Shown here one piece after another: positions 1 to 8,279 of a stretch of DNA of 30,174 nucleotides. Below the pieces are notes generated by a model, which was not told the origin of the DNA, searched no databases, and saw nothing but the letters and a program-made list of their open reading frames with translations. Each line of letters starts with the position of its first letter. The stretch's first letter is position 1. This stretch comes from Pirellulales bacterium (GTDB taxonomy: Bacteria; Planctomycetota; Planctomycetia; Pirellulales; Thermoguttaceae): contig DAOWNK010000005.1 in the NCBI GenBank assembly GCA_030642635.1, positions 1 to 30,174 of the forward strand, in the 5' to 3' direction. The translations under genes were made by a program, and so were the position numbers.

Positions 1-2
1 AA

Positions 3-392
3 CAGTGGAACGGCCTCATCGATGCTGCACGGTTGACGCTTGTAGAATGTGAGGAATTCGTTGTGCGGATGTTAAATCATTGGGCCGAGATAGACAAACT
101 CTACGTTATTGCTCGCGGACCGTCGTTGGCAACTGCAAACCTAACCGAGCGAATCGCCGTACAAGCAGCCGGGCGTGGAAGTCGGGTTGTCGTCCTTTCA
201 TCCTGTGCCGACAAATTTGCCCTGCAAACACCCGCCGACGATCGCCTCTTGACGTTGTCGCTTTAACCGGTTGCCCCAGACCTTGCGCCATTGCTGGAAA
301 TCCTGACACTCGAGGTCTTCGCACTCCGTCAGGCCGTTCAAGAAGATCGTGATCCAGGCAAGCTGGACAGCAAGGTGGCGCTGGAGGAATAG
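3..392 (+). pseudogene. Decayed SIS-domain (sugar isomerase-like) gene, 3' part
   Basis: The frame is open from the window edge and reads a SIS-type phosphosugar-binding segment (LYVIARGPSLATANL, compare the RGPSLATA loop of GlmS/AgaS-like proteins). It then hits TAA at 264-266. Directly after that stop, in the same frame, the reading continues with a segment like the C-terminal tail of these proteins (PLLEILTLEVFALRQAV, then RDPGKLDSKVALEE) up to TAG at 390-392. The middle also looks shortened: the usual stretch with the HGP motif between the sugar loop and the VVVLSS strand is absent. I read this as an inactivated gene with an internal deletion and a nonsense codon, whose 5' part lies outside the window. 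Family assignment rests on motif recall. A shorter functional protein ending at 266 is possible but unlikely. Confidence 0.6.
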
Positions 393-589
393 ACGTCTTG
401 CGGCGACTTTTGAATGTCGATTTCCAGTCGTTCCTGGAAGAGATTCCGGCCCCGCGGAGTCGTTTCGGGAAGAGGCATTCGTTGGCGACGCAAGGTCTTG
501 GCCACTTTCTTCATCGGCTCGATCGCCGTGTGCGCTTCTTCGTACGATACTGGACCACCAATCTCCCACGGGGCAGATTCCGGGTCACG

Positions 590-959
590 TGAGAATTGAT
601 GATGGGATGCCTGAATACAGTGGCGTGGGCGGCATCACATCGATTGACAGCGGATTGTGGATCATCATTGCCATCTGGCGACACGCGAACGTTACAGGCG
701 ATGTTTCAGTGATGTACAGTTCGCCCTGGGCGATGCCCGCTATTTGGTGGCGCAGATTTCACCGTTTAACTTCAGTTGGCGATGTGACGTTTACGGGAAC
801 CTGCTGGCCTACATCATGAACCTCGTGGACAAGGCGCGGGCGATGATGACGTTCCGATTCATGTGGGGAGTTGGGGTGAACGAGCCGTGGCCCGTAAAGA
901 ACCACTATCCGCCAGTACGGGCGATTGACCTTCCCCACGGATCGTGGACACCAAGTTAG
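590..959 (+). pseudogene. Remnant of a glycosidase-like gene (alpha/alpha-barrel, GH100 or debranching-enzyme type)
   Basis: Two neighbouring frames carry pieces that resemble one protein. The first frame has YSGVGGITSIDSGLWIII with a following TGD (about 619-705), which recalls the VDSGLWWIILL...TGD region of neutral invertases and related (alpha/alpha)6 glycosidases. The next frame has ISPFNFSWRCDVYGNLLAY and GVGVNEPWPVKNHYPPV (about 756-925), which recalls their later FDxYGNxLA and YPPV segments. The pieces are closer together than in an intact enzyme and the frame changes between them, so this is a broken copy with a deletion. The stretch 393-589 may be its 5' continuation, but I recognise nothing in it. 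Nothing is recognisable in 960-1120. The assignment comes from remembered motifs and needs a translated search. Confidence 0.45.
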
Positions 960-1120
960 TGTTCCATCAAAGCCGTCCCACTTCCAAGCCGGTCAACTTG
1001 ACCCATGTTCCCAATCTCACTTTGATGGCTGCTTCGTCGGTCATCAGGGGCCCTCTTCAGTGTCTTATGTCTTATGTGACGATCACCAAGCGTAGCCGAT
1101 CGAAAGCCGCGTTTGGCCGG

Positions 1121-1378
1121 TCAAGTGAGGACCAGTTGCTTGGTGTCCTCGTTGAAGTCCATCGTGTGTCCCTCGAAACAACTGGCCGACATAGCGTCAA
1201 TCACGAGCAATACGTCGTCGCCATACTTGACGGTCGTATCGTCAGGACGCTCTCGATCGACCACCAGTTTCATCCCCTCTTGTGTCAAACCAAACCGAAA
1301 ACAAGCGCCATCATCCGGATGAAGTTCCGAGAGGGCTGATTTCAGGTGGACCGCCGCCTTGTCTGTGAGTTGAAACAT
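1121..1378 (-). CDS. Small IscA/HesB-like protein lacking the cluster cysteines
   Basis: This 85-residue protein begins MFQLTDKAAVHLKSAL, the usual opening of the HesB/IscA fold, and ends DEDTKQLVLT-like (here NEDTKQLVLT). The A-type carrier cysteines (one in a GCSG-like loop and a C-terminal CxC) are missing. Only C26 and C67 are present, in other places, so it probably does not carry an Fe-S cluster in the standard way. The ATG at 1376-1378 is preceded by a strong AGGAGG with good spacing. Its start lies inside the 3' end of the MarR gene (37-base overlap, different frame), so the two are very likely translated together. Function unknown; it may be a ligand-binding or regulatory partner of the MarR protein. 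Confidence 0.75.
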   Translation of the reverse strand: MFQLTDKAAVHLKSALSELHPDDGACFRFGLTQEGMKLVVDRERPDDTTVKYGDDVLLVIDAMSASCFEGHTMDFNEDTKQLVLT

Positions 1379-1971
1379 GGCATTTCCTCCTGCAAGTCTT
1401 GCCGGATCTCGCCCAACTCCTCTTCCGCCAAGGGAGTTTCGTCCGTCGGCACGACGGCCTTTTCGAGGTAACGCGATACGTCTTCCGGTATGGCGCTGAC
1501 CACCCCGGGAACCAGTACCGGAGCCGCCTCGATATCCTCGGCATCCATCATGGAGGCAATCCGCTGCAATGTCGCCAGGATCATGTTCTGCTCCCACTCT
1601 TGGAGCTTCGACAACTCCTGATGGAATCGGTCCTGCAGTAAAGAAGGGGCCTCTGCGGCCAACTTGACGCCGTCGTCGGTCAACTGGACGACCACGCTTC
1701 GTCGGTCAATGTCACCTCGTGTCCGGCTCACAAGCCCGCGTTTTTCCAACCGGCCCAAAATGCCCGTGACCGTCGCATGACTGAGGTGAATGTTCCTTGC
1801 GACGACCCCGACAGTGATCGGCTGCAAGCGTTCGGTTGCCTGCAATACCGCAAGCTGGGGTGTAGTTAGCCCATTCTTTTGTAGTAGAAGGCGGGAATGG
1901 AGATCAATCGCCCGCGTAATCCGTCGCAGCGCGGCAATCACCTGTTCCTCCAATGGCAGGGTATTCGACAT
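1342..1971 (-). CDS. MarR-family transcriptional regulator
   Basis: This 209-residue protein has a winged helix in the first 150 residues: the recognition helix region HLSHATVTGILGRLEKRGLV, then the wing TRGDIDRRSVVVQLTDDG, typical of MarR proteins. MarR regulators bind DNA as dimers at palindromes and often respond to small molecules. The C-terminus (from about residue 145) is about 60 residues longer than the usual MarR and I recognise no domain in it. The ATG at 1969-1971 has GGAG 8 bases upstream. The gene faces away from the asparagine-synthase/MttB operon across a 358-base gap, so that operon is a plausible target. The IscA-like gene overlaps its 3' end. Confidence 0.85.
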   Translation of the reverse strand: MSNTLPLEEQVIAALRRITRAIDLHSRLLLQKNGLTTPQLAVLQATERLQPITVGVVARNIHLSHATVTGILGRLEKRGLVSRTRGDIDRRSVVVQLTDDGVKLAAEAPSLLQDRFHQELSKLQEWEQNMILATLQRIASMMDAEDIEAAPVLVPGVVSAIPEDVSRYLEKAVVPTDETPLAEEELGEIRQDLQEEMPCFNSQTRRRST

Positions 1972-2329
1972 CTATTTGGCTCCTCGATCGCCTCGGATGA
2001 ATAACGTACACAACCATTTTCTACACAAAATAAATTATGTCAACCCCAAGTCAAGAAAAATTCGTGAAGATGGCTCACTCCCCTTGCTAAGTTCAACGGT
2101 GACTGATAAACTCAGCATATTAATGGAAAACGAGTGCAGGAAAGCATTGTTCCAACACGAAGTAAATCCCGGTCATTTGGGCGATTTCTGCTGGAATGGT
2201 GGTTTGTGTACGATGCAAGAAGGGCGGCCAAACACCCGTCGCCAGAGGGGGTACAGAAATCCTCACTCTGCGATCGTAAAAGAAAGTGGCCCCTATGACA
2301 GGCAATTCAACAACATCTCGGAGGTCGAC
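1972..2329. promoter_or_regulatory. Divergent intergenic region between MarR gene and MttB operon
   Basis: This 358-base gap holds no gene I can support, although one frame stays open through it. Its left half is AT-rich. An imperfect palindrome at 2023-2040 (ACACAAAATAAATTATGT) could be a MarR operator. A weak sigma-70-like pair, TTGCTA at 2084-2089 and TAAACT at 2107-2112 with a 17-base spacer, could drive the rightward operon. That would leave a leader of over 200 bases in which I see no recognised riboswitch. All of this is inferred from sequence pattern only. Confidence 0.3.
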
Positions 2330-3847
2330 ATGAGCGGTCTGGTGGTTGGCTATGGTCAGCCGAATCGTGAGGACGTGGAGGCGATGTTCGAGAAAATCGG
2401 CCATCGTGGTCCTGCCCTTTCCGGGCTTTGCCAGCGGCGGCGGGCGGTCCTGGCTCAGAACTATGCCGAGGGCGACCTTGCCCGAGACGGAGAATGCGAG
2501 GAACTCCCAGTCGCCGCTCCGTACGGCGATGGCATGAGGATTTGCTACGACGGGCAGATGGGCAATTGGGCAAAGCTGGCGGCCGAGCATAGTGTCGCGG
2601 ACGGGCCATTCCGAGAAGAACGCCTCCTGCTGCAACTGTATCGCAAGCACGGCAGCGACATGCTCCGGTACCTGGGCGACACGATCTTCGCCTTTGTCAT
2701 CTCCGACGGGGAGAAGCTCTTCGCAGCCAGGGACCTCTTAGGAATCAAGACCCTCTTCTACGGCCGTGAGAACGGCACGCTGTATCTCGCCTCGGAATTG
2801 AAGAGCCTTCGGGCAGTGACCCATGACATCCGTGAATTTCCGGAAGGCCACTTCATGGATGCGGATGGGAAGCTCACTCGCTTTGCAGAATTACCCGGGT
2901 CGCCGGAAGTCATGGATGTCGAGCTTCCGCAGATCGTTGAAGACGTTCGAGACATCATCGAACGTAGCGTCCGCAACCGCGTCGATTTTGTCCGCCCAAC
3001 GGCCGCGTTGCTCAGCGGAGGCATGGACAGTAGCGTGATCTCCTACTTGTCGAGCGAACTCTACAAGGAGCAGTTCGGCGAAGAGGCCCGATTGAAGACG
3101 TTTGTGATGGGCGTGGGCGAAAGCAGCGACATCCGCCACGCCCGCACGATGGCCGAGCACATCGGCTCGGATCACCACGAGTTGATCGTCGATCTGAGGA
3201 ATATCCTCGACGCTTTACCGGAGGTCATCTATTGCCTTGAGTCCTTCGACCCTTCGCTGGTAAGAAGCTCGGTTTCCAACTACTTGATTTCCAAACGGGC
3301 CAGCGAAGAGGGAGTCGAAGTCCTGCTTTCCGGCGAAGGGGGCGACGAGATATTCTGTGGCTACACGTATCTCAAGGATTTCCCGCCGGAACAGTTGACC
3401 GCCAAGCAGATAGAGTGCCTGGGCTACTTGCACAGCAACGCCTCCTTGCGGTTGGATCGAATGAACCAGTGCAACTCGATACGGGTGGTGACTCCCTTGA
3501 TTTCCGGCGAGTTGCTTGACTATGCGTTGCGGATTCCGCCGCAGTACAAGCAGAAACCCGAAGGGGATGGAAAGATCGAAAAGTGGATATTCCGGAAAGC
3601 CTACGAGCAAGTCTTGCCCCTGTCCATTGTCTGGCGAGGCAAGCAGGAGTTTTCACAAGGTTCAGGGTCGGCCGACATATTACCCCGCTACTTCGAGGAC
3701 GCCATTGACGACCAGCAGTATGCCGAAGCCCGAGAGAGACATCCGCTGATCCGCAGCAAGGAGGAGTTCTACTATTTCCGCATCTTTACCGAGCACTTCG
3801 GAGCGGATCGGGCCGTGGAAACTGTTGGGCAATGGATTAGCCTATGA
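2330..3847 (+). CDS. Asparagine-synthase-like protein with Cys-to-Ser change at the glutaminase nucleophile
   Basis: This 505-residue protein has the two-domain plan of asparagine synthetase B. An N-terminal class II glutaminase-like domain (HRGP at 25-28, then a region resembling the YNGEIYN stretch) is followed by an ATP-pyrophosphatase synthase domain with the PP-loop SGGMDSS at 229-235 and later LLSGEGGDEIFCGY. Normal enzymes start MCG, where Cys1 after Met removal releases ammonia from glutamine. Here the start is MSG. The protein may use free ammonia or another amine, or be an amide ligase of the kind seen in beta-lactam and carbapenam synthetases, which also lack the Cys. The start ATG at 2330 has GGAGG 5 bases upstream; a longer open frame upstream shows no homology. 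It is the first gene of the MttB operon, with 64 bases to the next gene. Confidence 0.85.
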   Translation: MSGLVVGYGQPNREDVEAMFEKIGHRGPALSGLCQRRRAVLAQNYAEGDLARDGECEELPVAAPYGDGMRICYDGQMGNWAKLAAEHSVADGPFREERLLLQLYRKHGSDMLRYLGDTIFAFVISDGEKLFAARDLLGIKTLFYGRENGTLYLASELKSLRAVTHDIREFPEGHFMDADGKLTRFAELPGSPEVMDVELPQIVEDVRDIIERSVRNRVDFVRPTAALLSGGMDSSVISYLSSELYKEQFGEEARLKTFVMGVGESSDIRHARTMAEHIGSDHHELIVDLRNILDALPEVIYCLESFDPSLVRSSVSNYLISKRASEEGVEVLLSGEGGDEIFCGYTYLKDFPPEQLTAKQIECLGYLHSNASLRLDRMNQCNSIRVVTPLISGELLDYALRIPPQYKQKPEGDGKIEKWIFRKAYEQVLPLSIVWRGKQEFSQGSGSADILPRYFEDAIDDQQYAEARERHPLIRSKEEFYYFRIFTEHFGADRAVETVGQWISL

Positions 3848-3911
3848 ATTCCATCAGTACCTGCGAAATCGCCACTCTTGATTTTGAAGAACTCAAATAC
3901 ACGAGGACATA

Positions 3912-5420
3912 TTGTTGAAGAAATTGAAGCACGAAATACCTGGGATTTCCGCCTCACCCTACCGGCCGCTGGATGAAAGCGGCGTACGGAGAGTCGCAGA
4001 CGCCGCGTTGGAAGTTCTGGCGAAGTCCGGAATGGCGGTGTACTCAGACACGGCGTTCGAGGCACTTCGCACGGCCGGCGCTGAAGTCGACGCCGAAAGC
4101 CGCATCGTTCGATTTCCCCGCTCACTGGTCGAAGACGCCATCGACTCCAACCCGTCGTCGATCACTCTCTTTTCTCGCAACGGCGAACATGATGTCGTAC
4201 TGGAAAGAAACCGCGTCCACTACGCGACCGGCGGTACAGCCATCTATGTGCTTGATCCAGACACGGATGAGCGCCGGCCTTCGACGGTGGAAGACGTTAT
4301 CCTCAACGCCCGGATGGTCGATGTCCTGGAACAAATTCACGCATTCACAATTAACGTTTTCCCCAACGAAATCGAACAGAAGGACCATATCGACACTAAC
4401 CGCTTTTTCCACGCGCTGGATAACACGACTAAGCACGTGATGGGCGGGATATACTCCCTGAAGGGATGTCAGAATGTGGTCCGCATGGCCCGGATGATTG
4501 CAGGCAGTGCGGAGGCATTGCGAGAGAAGCCGTTCGTGTCGTTCATCACGCTGATTATCAGTCCGCTGAAGATCGACAGGGACTACGGCGAGATGACCTG
4601 CTACCTGGCCAAGGAGAAACTGCCGGTCGTCGTGCCCACTGAGCCGATCTGCGGCACCACCTCGCCGATCACTTTGGCTGGAAACGTATTGACTCATGTT
4701 GCGGAGACGCTAGGCGGAATTGCCCTGGTCCAGTGCGTCAACCGGGGAGCCCCGGGGATATGTGGGAGTGTGGGGTCGATTACCAACCTACAGACGATGG
4801 ATCATCTTGGCGGACCGATCGAGCGGGCCATGATCAACGCCGCCGTGGCTCAGATGGCCCAGCATTTTGAGATTCCATTGTACTCGACCGGCGGAACCAC
4901 CGACTCGAAGGAAGTGGATATTCAAGCCGCCTATGAGAGTGCCATGTCCAGTCTGCTGGTGGCGATGTCCGGAGCGAATTACATCCACGACATCGCCGGA
5001 CTGATGGAGTCCGACCTCACCGTTTCCTACGAGAAGTTGGCAATGGACAATGAAATCCTGGGTATGTGCCAGCGAGTGCTTCGCGGTATCGAAGTCAACG
5101 ATGAAACGCTGGCCACCGAACTGATGATCGAGAAAGGCCCCGGCGAGGACTTCATGACCGAAGAGCATACGCTGCGACACATGCGTGGAGAGTTCTTTGT
5201 TCCCGAGTTGGCCAACCGCCAAAAACGAGGATCGATGTCGCCCGGCGACAACGCGCTGGCCCGCGCCAAGGTGCTGGTCAAAGAGATCAGGTCATCTCCA
5301 CGGAGTAGCCGGCTCCCTGTGGATTTGCGAGAGAGAATATTGCAGTCATTTCCGGAAATCCGATCGCCACAAGATACCGCTGGTGTGAGAAGCCGAAAGA
5401 AAGAGGAGTGCCGTGGCTGA
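3912..5420 (+). CDS. MttB-superfamily methyltransferase, non-pyrrolysine (paralogue 1)
   Basis: This 502-residue protein matches the trimethylamine methyltransferase (MttB) superfamily in length and layout: an N-terminal helical part, a TIM-barrel core with PVVVPTEPICGTTSPITLAG, the segment STGGTTDSKEVDIQAAYE (325-342), and the usual C-terminal EEHTLRHMRGEFFVPEL. Members move a methyl group from a quaternary or tertiary amine to a corrinoid protein. Non-pyrrolysine members act on betaines, proline betaine, carnitine and similar compounds. There is no in-frame UAG, so it is a non-Pyl type. No corrinoid protein or reactivase gene is in the window. A TTG start at 3912 (or 3915) is chosen because GAGG at 3904-3907 precedes it and an in-frame stop lies at 3885. 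It overlaps the next gene by 8 bases. Substrate unknown. Confidence 0.85.
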   Translation: MLKKLKHEIPGISASPYRPLDESGVRRVADAALEVLAKSGMAVYSDTAFEALRTAGAEVDAESRIVRFPRSLVEDAIDSNPSSITLFSRNGEHDVVLERNRVHYATGGTAIYVLDPDTDERRPSTVEDVILNARMVDVLEQIHAFTINVFPNEIEQKDHIDTNRFFHALDNTTKHVMGGIYSLKGCQNVVRMARMIAGSAEALREKPFVSFITLIISPLKIDRDYGEMTCYLAKEKLPVVVPTEPICGTTSPITLAGNVLTHVAETLGGIALVQCVNRGAPGICGSVGSITNLQTMDHLGGPIERAMINAAVAQMAQHFEIPLYSTGGTTDSKEVDIQAAYESAMSSLLVAMSGANYIHDIAGLMESDLTVSYEKLAMDNEILGMCQRVLRGIEVNDETLATELMIEKGPGEDFMTEEHTLRHMRGEFFVPELANRQKRGSMSPGDNALARAKVLVKEIRSSPRSSRLPVDLRERILQSFPEIRSPQDTAGVRSRKKEECRG

Positions 5421-6912
5421 ATTGCAGCGAGAAGGTGTGCTAGTTAGGCCACTGCGCCGTTTGTCGCAAAAACAAGTCAAGCTGATTGACGGAGTGTCGC
5501 GCGATCTGCTGGAGGACCCCGGCCTGCTGTGCTACAACGCCGCCGCTGCCGATATCTATCGTTCTGCCGGCGCAAAGATCGAGAGCGGGGAAAGTTGGGT
5601 TCGCGTTCGCCTCTCATCGTCCATCATCGACAAGGCACTGGATTCGGCGCCCTCGAAGGTTGTCCTTGGCGCCCGCGATCCGTCGAACCGTCTGGTCCTC
5701 GACGCACACGAGCCACGCGTGCGGTTCGGCAGTGGAGCGGAAACGAATTTTTGGCTGGACGTGAAGTTCGAGAGCACAACGCCGAAATTTTCGCGTCTGC
5801 ACGGTTCCATTGGGCGGCTGCGCAACTCGGCCCATCTTTGCGAGAACTTGGAGAACCTCGACTTCTTCATCCGTAACGTGAACATCCAGGATAAGGGGAT
5901 CACGGAGACGAACAAGGACGTCAATCAGTTCTTCACCAGCTTCAGCAACATCAGCAAGCACGTCCAAGCCGGATTGACAAGCCTGGAAGCCCTGGATGAC
6001 GTGGTGCGAATGGGGCAGATCGTTGCGGGTGGGAAAAACGCATTTGAAGAAAATCCCGTGCTGTCGTTTATTACCTGCGTCATCAAGAGTCCATTGCAGA
6101 TGGTGGATGACACGGCCGCGAAGTTGATCGAGATTTCCAAACGGCGGGTGCCGGTGGTGATTTCGAGTTGCCCGATGGGAGGGGCAACCGGGCCGTTTGA
6201 CGAGTTCGGCATGGTGGCCCAAATCAATGCCGAATTGCTGGCGGGCGTGGCGCTGAACCAGTTGGTTGCCCCAGGCGCACCGGTGCTATACGGAGCCGTG
6301 CCGGTAAGAACCCGGCTCGATAATCTCAACGACATGTACGCGGCGCCAGAGTTTGTTCACTACAATCTCGATTGCGTTCAGATGGCCCGATTCTACGGAC
6401 TGCCGTGCTACTCGACCGCCGGTGTGGGAGATGCGTCCGTACCGGGTATCCAAGCCACCGCCGAGAAAATGCTCACGCTGCTGTCCGTCCCCGCGTCCGG
6501 GGCACAATACGTTCACTACGCGTTCGGCCTGCTGGAGCGAACCAATGTGTTCTGTCCGGAACAGGCCATCCTGGACGACGCCCAGATCGATTTGGTCAAG
6601 CGAACACTGCAAGACCCTCCAGTCATCGAGCAGCGTCGAGAAGAGGTGGTGTCGTTGGTGCGCGAAGTGATGGAGTCCACTCACAAGACCTACATGTACC
6701 ACCTTCCGTTGCCCACCCGCGATCCCGTCTATTCCCGCTATCCGCTCGAAGACGATGAGGCCGGCGCCCTGGCTGCCGCCCACCGACGATACCGGGAAAT
6801 CCTTGGACAGCCGCGGAACCAAATTCCCGCCGAACTCCGAAACGAGATCATTATGAACGTCCCCGGCATTTTGCCGACAACCCTAGCTGAATCAAAGGAA
6901 GCAGTCACATGA
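5413..6912 (+). CDS. MttB-superfamily methyltransferase, non-pyrrolysine (paralogue 2)
   Basis: This 499-residue protein is colinear with the preceding gene but clearly divergent from it. Shared landmarks are NVNIQDK...NKDVNQFF (compare NVFPNEIEQKD...NRFFHA), VLSFITCVIKSPL, PVVISSCPMGGATGP and YSTAGVGDASVPGIQATAEK (from about 333), aligning with the corresponding stretch of paralogue 1. The motif SDSK-like part is replaced here by GDAS, and the C-terminus lacks the EEHTLRHMR segment, so substrate or role probably differs. There is no in-frame UAG. The GTG start at 5413 follows a GAGGAG ribosome site and overlaps the end of paralogue 1 by 8 bases. The stop overlaps the next start as ATGA. The two proteins may form a complex or act on successive methyl groups; this is inference. 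Confidence 0.8.
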   Translation: MAELQREGVLVRPLRRLSQKQVKLIDGVSRDLLEDPGLLCYNAAAADIYRSAGAKIESGESWVRVRLSSSIIDKALDSAPSKVVLGARDPSNRLVLDAHEPRVRFGSGAETNFWLDVKFESTTPKFSRLHGSIGRLRNSAHLCENLENLDFFIRNVNIQDKGITETNKDVNQFFTSFSNISKHVQAGLTSLEALDDVVRMGQIVAGGKNAFEENPVLSFITCVIKSPLQMVDDTAAKLIEISKRRVPVVISSCPMGGATGPFDEFGMVAQINAELLAGVALNQLVAPGAPVLYGAVPVRTRLDNLNDMYAAPEFVHYNLDCVQMARFYGLPCYSTAGVGDASVPGIQATAEKMLTLLSVPASGAQYVHYAFGLLERTNVFCPEQAILDDAQIDLVKRTLQDPPVIEQRREEVVSLVREVMESTHKTYMYHLPLPTRDPVYSRYPLEDDEAGALAAAHRRYREILGQPRNQIPAELRNEIIMNVPGILPTTLAESKEAVT

Positions 6913-8279
6913 CGCAACAAACACATGAAGAGCAGATGGAAGCCTACACCGAGGCCGCCACCAGCGGTCTGTACGCCAAACAGTCCGGGTTGGTAGGAAA
7001 GTACGACAATGTCCGTCGTCTCTGGGAAGATGAAATTACCAGGCTCTTCCTGCACCCCCACCTCCAGCAATTGATCGAGCGAAAGCAATCGCGCATGCAA
7101 CGTGTCCGGATCATGGATTTGGGATGCGGTAGTGCCGACGGCTATGAACTGCTCGCCGACGTGCGGCGCCGCGATGCGGACTTGCGGGACTTCGAGGTAG
7201 CCCTGTTGACCCCGGGCATGCTGGGCTTTTACAAGGGCGTTGACCTGAACGAAGAGCTTATCGCTCAGGCGCAGAGCATCTACGGCCAGAATTCAAAGCT
7301 CGTCTTTGAACAGGCCGACTTCACCCAGGGGCTTCCAATGGCCGAGAACGAGAAACCCTACGATCTGTACTTCGCCTCGTACGGCACGTGTTCCCACCAC
7401 AACGACGATGAAACATTCATTCATCTCTTGGCGGACATTGCCTCCCGGGTGGAAGAACACTGTCTAATTGTCTGCGACTGGCTGGGCCGGTACTCGTATG
7501 AATGGCAGTCTCTCTGGACAAACGATCTCTCTGAAAACCGCAACATGGATTACGTCGTTTCCTACATCTACGAGAAGGAAGAGCGGGAACAACGGCGCGA
7601 CGAACTTCAGCACCTCTTCCTCCGGCTGGTCAGCCGGCAGGAAGCGGAAGGGATGGTTGCCGAGGCAAGCAAGCGAGCCGAGGTGGCAATTAAACCACTT
7701 GAGTATTTTGACCGGTCGGTCTTCACCGGGCGGCACATGGATACGGCGGATTACAACCCCCAGGCCCAGCCGCTGCGCCAGGCCGTCAACTCGTTGCACG
7801 AGGCCAACGTCCGCACCGACCCTAGCTCGCTGCTGGTGGACTATATGCCGAAGGAGGGGTTCGAGTTCATCAACGACTACTTCGAGCATCTCCAGATGTG
7901 TTGGAACGCACTGGTCTTGTACGTCGATGAACTCATGCAGAACTACGACGTACAGCAAAGGACATTTTCTGCGGAACCGCCACCGGTCCCAGCTTCATAC
8001 CCGACGGCTCTGCGAGAAATGATGGAGCGAATGCGACTGGTTGTCGAAGGAGTCGGCTGGCTCGGCCTTGGACTGCCTCGCGAGAATATCATCGAGCCGC
8101 AACTCGGCTATGCACTGCGTCACCTGGAGATGAGGCTCCAGAAAGGACTCGGTTGTGCACACGGCCTGGTAGGGATATTTGAAGTGGGCACGATCAAAGG
8201 CCCTTCGCCGAACACCTTTGCGAAGCGAGCCGTCGAAGCGCCACGGCTGCCAGCAGCCCGAGTAACGACAGCACGATGA
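6909..8279 (+). CDS. SAM-dependent class I methyltransferase
   Basis: This 456-residue protein carries the SAM-binding Rossmann motif I, IMDLGCGSADG (from residue 68), followed by GVDLNEELIAQA (acidic end of strand 2) and YDLYFASYGTCSHHNDDETF (motif IV region). The C-terminal half (about 250-456) is long and contains no domain I recognise; it may bind substrate. The start ATG overlaps the stop of the upstream MttB paralogue as ATGA, so the genes are translationally coupled. A SAM methyltransferase in the same operon as two MttB proteins hints that the pathway either builds a methylated amine or shuffles methyl groups between carriers. The last 86 bases overlap the 3' end of the opposite-strand MFS gene. 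Confidence 0.8.
   Translation: MTQQTHEEQMEAYTEAATSGLYAKQSGLVGKYDNVRRLWEDEITRLFLHPHLQQLIERKQSRMQRVRIMDLGCGSADGYELLADVRRRDADLRDFEVALLTPGMLGFYKGVDLNEELIAQAQSIYGQNSKLVFEQADFTQGLPMAENEKPYDLYFASYGTCSHHNDDETFIHLLADIASRVEEHCLIVCDWLGRYSYEWQSLWTNDLSENRNMDYVVSYIYEKEEREQRRDELQHLFLRLVSRQEAEGMVAEASKRAEVAIKPLEYFDRSVFTGRHMDTADYNPQAQPLRQAVNSLHEANVRTDPSSLLVDYMPKEGFEFINDYFEHLQMCWNALVLYVDELMQNYDVQQRTFSAEPPPVPASYPTALREMMERMRLVVEGVGWLGLGLPRENIIEPQLGYALRHLEMRLQKGLGCAHGLVGIFEVGTIKGPSPNTFAKRAVEAPRLPAARVTTAR

Noticed and set aside
264..266. Recoding of the TAA in the SIS gene
   Set aside because: TAA is not a known amino-acid codon in this group, and the gene also shows a deletion, so decay is simpler.
944..1339. Open plus-strand frame of 131 codons
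   Set aside because: It overlaps the IscA-like gene, which has family similarity and a ribosome site; the frame itself has no recognisable content.
1790..2329. Upstream extension of the asparagine-synthase-like frame by 180 codons
   Set aside because: It overlaps the MarR gene on the other strand, shows no similarity, and a strong ribosome site precedes ATG 2330.
3912..6912. Pyrrolysine in the MttB proteins
   Set aside because: No in-frame UAG occurs in either gene.
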